From Heliopora coerulea (Eukaryota > Cnidaria > Anthozoa > Scleralcyonacea > Helioporidae), in NCBI GenBank assembly GCA_030142905.1, contig JASJOG010000063.1:1577501-1641500 (forward strand): DNA of 64,000 nucleotides, given 5' to 3'. The notes beneath the pieces were generated by a model, which was given only the letters and a program-made list of their open reading frames with translations, was not told the DNA's origin and did not search any database. A program made the translations under genes and the position numbers. The first letter of the stretch is position 1. The number at the start of each line of letters is the position of its first letter. Positions 58,279 through 64,000 of the stretch are shown in pieces.

Positions 58279-61200
58279 GATGTAGGTGATGATGATGATG
58301 ATGTAGGTGATGATGATGATGATGATATAGGTGATGATGATGATGATGATATAGGTGATGATGTAGGTGATGATGGTGATGATGATAATGATATAGGTGA
58401 TGATGATGATGATGGTAATGATAACGGTGATAACGATGATGATGGTGATGAGAATGATGATGATGATAATGATAATGATGATGATGGTGCTGGTAATGAG
58501 AATTATGATGATGATAATAATAATGATGATGATGAAGATGGTGACAACGATGATGTATTGATGTTGGTGGTTAGAAAATTAGCATGGTACTAATGCCAAA
58601 GCTCCCTTTTTTATTTACTGTTGCCAAAACTAAGGCTGAAATCAAAACAGAAAGATTTAACCAGAATTAAAATCACTGAAGGACCAAAGTAATGACAGTT
58701 TATTGCATACTGTATATATCATTTTTTTTGTAGAGTGATGCTCACTACTCTCTACTTAAACTCCTTACCACACTGTCAGACTCTCCAGTGAATACAGTGT
58801 ATAATCAACAACTTACCCAAGAAGCAGAGGCTGGTAAGTTTAAACCCTCCTGGTGGTCAGTATCCACAATCCTTCATTAAAATGTCTCGTGCAGCTTAGT
58901 AGAATGGTCTAGCATTAACTAAACCACCTCAATAGTGAAGGCAAGATAAGGCTAAGCAAAATATCTGAGAAGATATCACAGAAAAGCAGAACAATGGTAG
59001 GATGGTTTTACTTGGAATTGCTTGTGTTAGTTTATTAACTTCCCTTTTTTCCTTTAACTCTTTCTCCATTTTAGTGACAGACAATTTTAACTGGACTAGA
59101 TACCTACTTGATGGGGAAGAAAAGTATATTATACATTATCATGATACATATGATGAGGTAGATACCAGTGTAATGATTATAAATTGTTTTGAATGGATTA
59201 ACTGCTTTTCACAGTACAGTCCATATTACAGTATATTGATTTCTTATTAACCTAGTATGATATGGCAAAGTATTTTTGCCAAGGTTTTTCTAACCTGCTA
59301 CAACTTGCTGGTGTGTATCAATTTTTACTGGTGGATTAACCCATGGGCTAAGTGGGCCATGACCCAGGGCCCCACACTTGTTGGCTAGTGAGGAGGCCTT
59401 GCACCTTGCATTATGCAAGATACATGGCCTCTTCCACTGTAACTATTGTTCTCTTTTCATACAACATCTGTGGGTCTTGTTAAACTGCTTCATTCCTTGC
59501 AATCTGTATATTGTGTTTAACACTGTAATAGTTACTAGTACATGTAAGTCTCTTGAAGGTTCTACAACCTTGATACAGGGTACAACAAATTTAAATTTTT
59601 TCTTAGTTTTGTAATCTAGTTAATAGGCTCATGGGTCTCGTGGGACACATTGGCCCAGAGTCTTGCTTCACCTTGATCCACCCCTGAGCTTATTCCGTGG
59701 TTAAACAGCAAATCAGTGCATGTTACTTTGCCATACAGACTGGATAATGAACTCAGCCATATAATTATCATTATTAATCTGCAATGCAGCAATATAATTA
59801 TTGGATAAGAATTCAACAAAGTTTCACCACTTGAAGTGAAACCTGAAATGCCTCAACCATTTAATAACAGTGAATGAAATGAAGTAATTTTAATTGTCTA
59901 TCATATTGGTTGAGAACATTCTTTTATGTCATTCTACTAGTACCATAGCATACTGGACTGTCTTACTTGTATTTGTTTCAATATTTTGACAGGAATGGAC
60001 TGATTCCGATGAGGTAAATCTATAGTTTGGCATCTGTTGTTAAATTTTATGAATAATTTGTGGATCCAATCAGATTTATCATACTGTTTGCTTGTTTAGA
60101 TCTAAGTCTCACTTTCTCTTGTATGTTTATTTTGAAGGATGAGGATGAAATTGAAAATGGTGGACTGAAAGTGGAGGAAGATAAAAATGAAATTCTAGAT
60201 GAGCATCGGCCGCTTGCTGAAGACAAAAGTCACCTAGAAAACAATGGTGGGATTACTGAGGTTTGTGTTTATAAAAAGCTTAAAATCAACTACTCATCTC
60301 CTTTCACCTCCAGACACTATGAACAGACATGACCAATAAAGTTGTACAGATAGGTAGTTTTTTGTATCGGGTATGCCAGAATTTATGAAAGTAACTGTTG
60401 TGTGTACATATCATTGTATAAATTTAGCAGTTATCCAATGCTGAATCCTAACCTTGGACCTTGTTGGACAACTTGTCTTGTTCTAACTTACAGGGAGGGA
60501 AAAAATGTCAGCTATGTATTTTTAGTCATCTGGCTTCCCATTTTATTATTGTTAATGAGATGGCTGGACATTTTATTTTTTGAAAAAAATAAAGATGCTA
60601 TTGATAATTAAAAAGTCTGCATTCTGTTCATGACATTGCATTAATAGTACAATTCAATTCAGGTATGACTGCCAGGATCAGAATACCAGGTTGGCCCCTG
60701 GAATATCACCTAAATTGTCTTAAATTTGTGTACAGTGCATGAGTGTTGAAATGGAAACTGTAAGAAAGTACTGTCTGAAAAGGAACCTTAACCAAGGTCA
60801 CAGATTTGATATGGTTTGTGTATTTATGTTGATGCTCTCACTGACCGTTCTAACTAGATTGTTGCAAAAGTTGGAAATTTATGCTGGTATTCTTTGCATT
60901 TATATTGGGTTTTCCTTCAATTACGCTACAGTTCAGAGAATTTTTGACAAGCCATGTGGTGGAAGCTTACTGGTTACCGGATGAAGGCTGTTTATCTCCT
61001 GAGGAACTGCCAATGACGGAGATAACATTGGCATCCCAGTGGTAAGTTCATTTGTAACTTATTTAAATAACGCTTCTTGCAGGATAAAAATGAGTTAAAA
61101 CTTGTGTTGATGCAAGACAGCGGAACAATCCCGTAAGCAAGTAGGATGAGGGCAGAAAAGAAGTAACGAATGTTGGAGCTGGGAAGAAAGGGAAAGTTTG

Positions 61201-63886
61201 TGCTGGAGCTGAAAATAGTGATTCTGACTGGGGTAGGGACAGTAGCGGACAGTAGGGACAGTGGGGACAGTTTGGTGGTGGGGAAGGAAGTAGAGAAACA
61301 GGTTTGGTAGAGGTTGAGGTTAAATGTGGAAACGGCAATGGGAAGAAGTTGAGGTAGAATGAACTCTTTCCCGACCGGATGTCTGTCCTTCACGAATGAG
61401 AGAATAACGGAAGTATGAGTCCACCGGGAAAAAGTTAAACAGAAAATTATGCGTAGGTTGAAACAAAAAAAAAAAATACATAAATTTATACGAGGTAACA
61501 CCAGATTAAGCAAACGCTCTGTTAATGATACGTACCCGTTTCAGGGCGTTATATTCCCAGGAGTGTGAGCCGCTGAGTGTCATTGGTGCAACTCAAAGAC
61601 TTCACGAAATTCAATTGGTGCGAGAAACAATATGGTATGCACTGAAAAAACTTTATTAATTATTTCGATTAGTGTCCATAGAACACCTTTTAACTGTTCC
61701 TTGTCTTGCCTACAGGATGCTGTCGGGTGTGAAAGAGCTTTATGTCTACAACTTCGTGAATGAAAGATTTGAAATACGTGAAGAGATTGAGATGACTCAT
61801 ATGACGAAGGTATACAACGAACGAGGTTTCAATAAAATCGTCTGATTTGTTTACGTTCATGCTGCAACGATGTGCATGTTGAGAGCTGGTGGGAGCCAAT
61901 ATGGGTCCTGCGGCAACCGGTTCGGATTCAGGTTCAGGTTCGGCCTTCAATGTGAAAAGAGTTTTACACTTTTAAGGTATAGAAAATTTTTTTAATGTAG
62001 ATCGCTTCCAGAAGCGTTTTAAACTGAAATCAAAGCTAAACTTTTATTTTTCATTTTGAAGTACATCACGACTGGCAATGAGTTGTTATAGAGCAGCCTA
62101 AGCAACCGAACCTGCCCAAAAATTGAAATATTACGTATAGAAAATCAGACCGTGAAAAATGGCTTAGTAAATGTAAACTATGTTATTCATTGTATCACTA
62201 ACTTGCATGTTATGTTTGTTGATAGTGTGATTTTGTGTACTGTAGTTTGCCTCAGTTTTTGTCTGTTTGTTGGCGAATGTCTATAATGTCCAATAATAAT
62301 GTCTGTAACAGAGTGTTAGTGACCTCGTTATCTTTCCTTTAAGGTTTCCCTACACAAATTCCTGGAAACATTCACAGATACAGCGACGTCAATAGTAGAA
62401 ATCCGCTTCTTCATTAAAAGTGTCAGTGAACAAAGTACCCAAGATAAAATACCTCTGACGTTTCAAGCTTTTGGTTTTGCAGTTTTAGGTTATCTTAAGG
62501 TAATAATTTGATAGCCAATGCGACATCCGTATATAACGAAATGCAAAGTAGTGTAGAGTTTAACTAGTTCAAGTAAACTCCTGCGAATCGAAGGCCTTCT
62601 AAGTTACACCCTGTCCAAAGATTTCCAGTCAAATCACTGCACTTGAGTATATCAAGGAAGAATAGGCAATTAATGTTTTCTTTTTTTTGACGTTGTTTTA
62701 GGAATTCAACGAGCATTTGTCTGCAATAGAAGAACTAATTATTAAGAAAAGTAAGTCTTTAATTTACGAGTGGAAACATTCAAAAAAGTACCACTAAGTA
62801 CTCTTGTATATATGTTGCGGAAGTTCATCTCGATTTTCCGGTGCCATTAACCGTTAACGTTGCTGCTTCATTTTAGAAGAAGCTGTTACACTTTCGATGT
62901 TACAACATCGTGTATCTCGTTACCAGAAAGAGGTACAGTGCTTATATACTTACACCTAAAAATGTGGATAAACTTTAATTTGCGTGTGACAGGCGAACCT
63001 GCGCGAAACACTTTCCTTTTTCTCTCTGCTGCAACTTTATTTCACGCATTACGTGACGAAACTTACGAGATTTGTTCGTGACCCTTCCTTCTTAGATTGC
63101 CGAAATTTACAATATTTATTCTTTTGGAATCAAAAATGTCGAAAAGACGGAAAATTTTGAGGTAGTGTGATAAAGTTTATTTGTAATTTCTCCCAACGAT
63201 AACTGAAACCGCGACGGCAACAGCAACCATAACAACAACGACATCAGTAACCATGACAACACCAACCACAGCGACAACAGCAACAACAGCAACAACAACT
63301 ACAACAACCATGACAACAACGACAACAACAGCAACGATAATAGCTACCATGACAACAACAGCAGCGACAACAGCGACCATGACAACAAAAACAACAACGA
63401 CAGCAGCAACCATGGCAACAACAACAGCAGCGACAACTGCAGCTGCACTAGCAGTAACAACATCAACTAAATCAACACCGACGACGAATACACAAACAAG
63501 CGAAAAAAAAAGTAAACAAAAATGAACAAACTGTATACCGCATTGTTCTCACCTGTGGATTTTCTTTATTTACACACCTTAGAAAGTCGCATGTTTTTTG
63601 AATGCTTTTTATCGAAGTATTCTTTTAGCGGATACAGCGGGAGAGTATGGGCGATGGAAGGTAAGTTCTTGAAATGTCTCCATTTTCTTTCAGTACACTT
63701 GCTAATATTCTTCTTCATGGTCAACAATTGAGTACATTGCGCTTACCTAACACACTTCTGCTTTCGTTAGGTCGAGGTACTTCTACCAATTTTCCTGAAA
63801 TCTCTTAGCCCATATGTTGAATTTTTGGATGGTTGTTTAACAGAGGGAAAGTTACTTGATGGATCCAACGAATTTTGTATCGAGAG
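55059..63886 (+). CDS. TUBGCP5: TUBGCP5, gamma-tubulin complex component 5, 5' part, runs off the window
   Basis: GCP5 is a subunit of the gamma-tubulin ring complex, which nucleates microtubules at centrosomes. Seventeen phase-consistent exons encode about 479 residues, roughly the N-terminal half of the usual 1000 or so. Recognisable GCP5 blocks are SNFRYHKFLDVDSNKVEKTI, SDAHYSLLKLLTTLSDSP, FNWTRYLLDGEEKYI, an acidic linker (DEDEIENGG), SHVVEAYWL, VRETIWMLSGVKELYVYNF, PLTFQAFGFAVLGYL and LPIFLKSLSPYVEFLDGCL. They lie in the N-terminal GRIP1 region. Exons: 55059-55136, 55209-55261, 55538-55591, 57551-57662, 58734-58833, 59075-59157, 59993-60013, 60138-60260, 60932-61041, 61545-61634, 61716-61809, 62344-62499, 62702-62750, 62877-62932, 63096-63161, 63583-63660, 63771-63886. 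The last ends in phase 2 at AGAG|GTGGGT, so the gene continues to the right. The start MAPIALKDKR is the first ATG of the frame. Confidence 0.95.
55622..55680. repeat. (ATT)n / (TTG)n microsatellite
   Basis: A short run of TTA and TTG units in TUBGCP5 intron 3, just upstream of the pogo-like element. Confidence 0.75.
55766..57239. mobile_element. pogo/Tigger-like DNA transposon, non-autonomous, 1474 bp
   Basis: The ends are inverted: CAGTTGAACCTGTATATAAC at the left and, on the minus strand, CAGTTGAACCTGTATGTAAT at the right (22 of 24 bases match over the full TIR). Both sides are flanked by TA, the target-site duplication of Tc1/mariner/pogo elements. The word GGCCGCTTAATACAGG recurs several times near both ends in direct orientation (about 55829, 57034, 57104, 57183). 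The longest internal frame (56548-56832) shows no clear transposase motif, so the copy is non-autonomous. It fills most of TUBGCP5 intron 3. Confidence 0.85.
57960..58560. repeat. (GAT)n trinucleotide tract, about 600 bp
   Basis: An imperfect GAT/GGT array with interspersed GATGTAGGT units, in TUBGCP5 intron 4. Open frames across it are artefacts. Confidence 0.95.
63200..63505. repeat. (ACA)n trinucleotide tract
   Basis: About 300 bp of ACA, GCA and ACG units in TUBGCP5 intron 15. It yields Thr/Ala and Val-rich open frames that are not genes. Confidence 0.95.
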
Positions 63887-64000
63887 GTGGGTAAAACGAT
63901 ACTCGATGTCGGCATGGAAAATAAGAACTACCCATCTTCCTGACGACTTCTAACTTAAGACAACAGGATGAGGTTAATTTGGCGCAATGGCCCACGAAGC

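Noticed and set aside
59325..59700. Second hAT-like element (GGTGGATTAA ... complement of CAGGGGTGGATCAAGG)
   Set aside because: The left end lacks the CAGGG start and I find no 8 bp duplication; at most it is a decayed remnant.
1..64000. CRISPR arrays, operons, phage or bacterial defence systems
   Set aside because: The window is intron-containing animal DNA; I saw no regular spacer arrays or prokaryotic gene organisation.

Overview
The window is animal nuclear DNA: AT-rich, with many short phase-consistent GT-AG exons, long introns full of simple repeats, and many short inverted-repeat transposons and SINE-like pieces. Gene content and repeat style suggest a cnidarian, probably an anthozoan such as a coral or sea anemone. 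This is an inference; nothing in the sequence names the species.

Five protein genes can be built exon by exon. (1) 2306-17849 (+) is a complete UNC45 myosin/Hsp90 co-chaperone: 33 exons, 2817 nt, 938 residues. (2) 28771-20445 (-) is an unrecognised coiled-coil protein with one 1.9 kb exon and at least three small 3' exons; one or more middle exons may be missing from my model. (3) 38910-34699 (-) is complete EMC2 (TTC35), a subunit of the ER membrane protein insertase: ten exons, 296 residues. (4) 39862-52551 (+) is complete KDM1B/LSD2, a flavin-dependent histone H3K4 demethylase: 19 exons, 800 residues. (5) 55059-63886 (+) is the 5' half of TUBGCP5 (gamma-tubulin complex component 5), 17 exons, running off the right edge. 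An unassigned 3'-terminal coding exon lies at 53757-53966. EMC2 and KDM1B are divergent across about 950 bp, so they probably share a bidirectional promoter. The genes are functionally unrelated housekeeping or chromatin genes; I see no operon or gene-cluster logic.

Region by region: 1-2305 upstream of UNC45, no gene; 2306-17849 UNC45, whose introns hold five large low-complexity tracts; 17850-20444 gene-poor; 20445-28771 coiled-coil gene; 28772-34698 gene-poor and rich in palindromic elements; 34699-38910 EMC2; 38911-39861 divergent promoter; 39862-52551 KDM1B, with a hAT-type MITE, two more inverted-repeat elements, a LINE 3' fragment and an interstitial telomeric tract in its introns; 52552-55058 hairpin element with a tRNA-like core and the orphan exon; 55059-64000 TUBGCP5, with a pogo/Tigger-like element in intron 3.

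The most unusual signal is a short structured motif, CTGA(A/G)GATG - stem - loop - stem - GAAAY. It occurs at many places on both strands. The stems differ between copies but stay base-paired, and several copies sit inside foldback elements. One copy is interrupted by (CCCTAA)n telomeric DNA. The pattern recalls the hammerhead-like motifs of Penelope-like retroelements, but that link is an inference.
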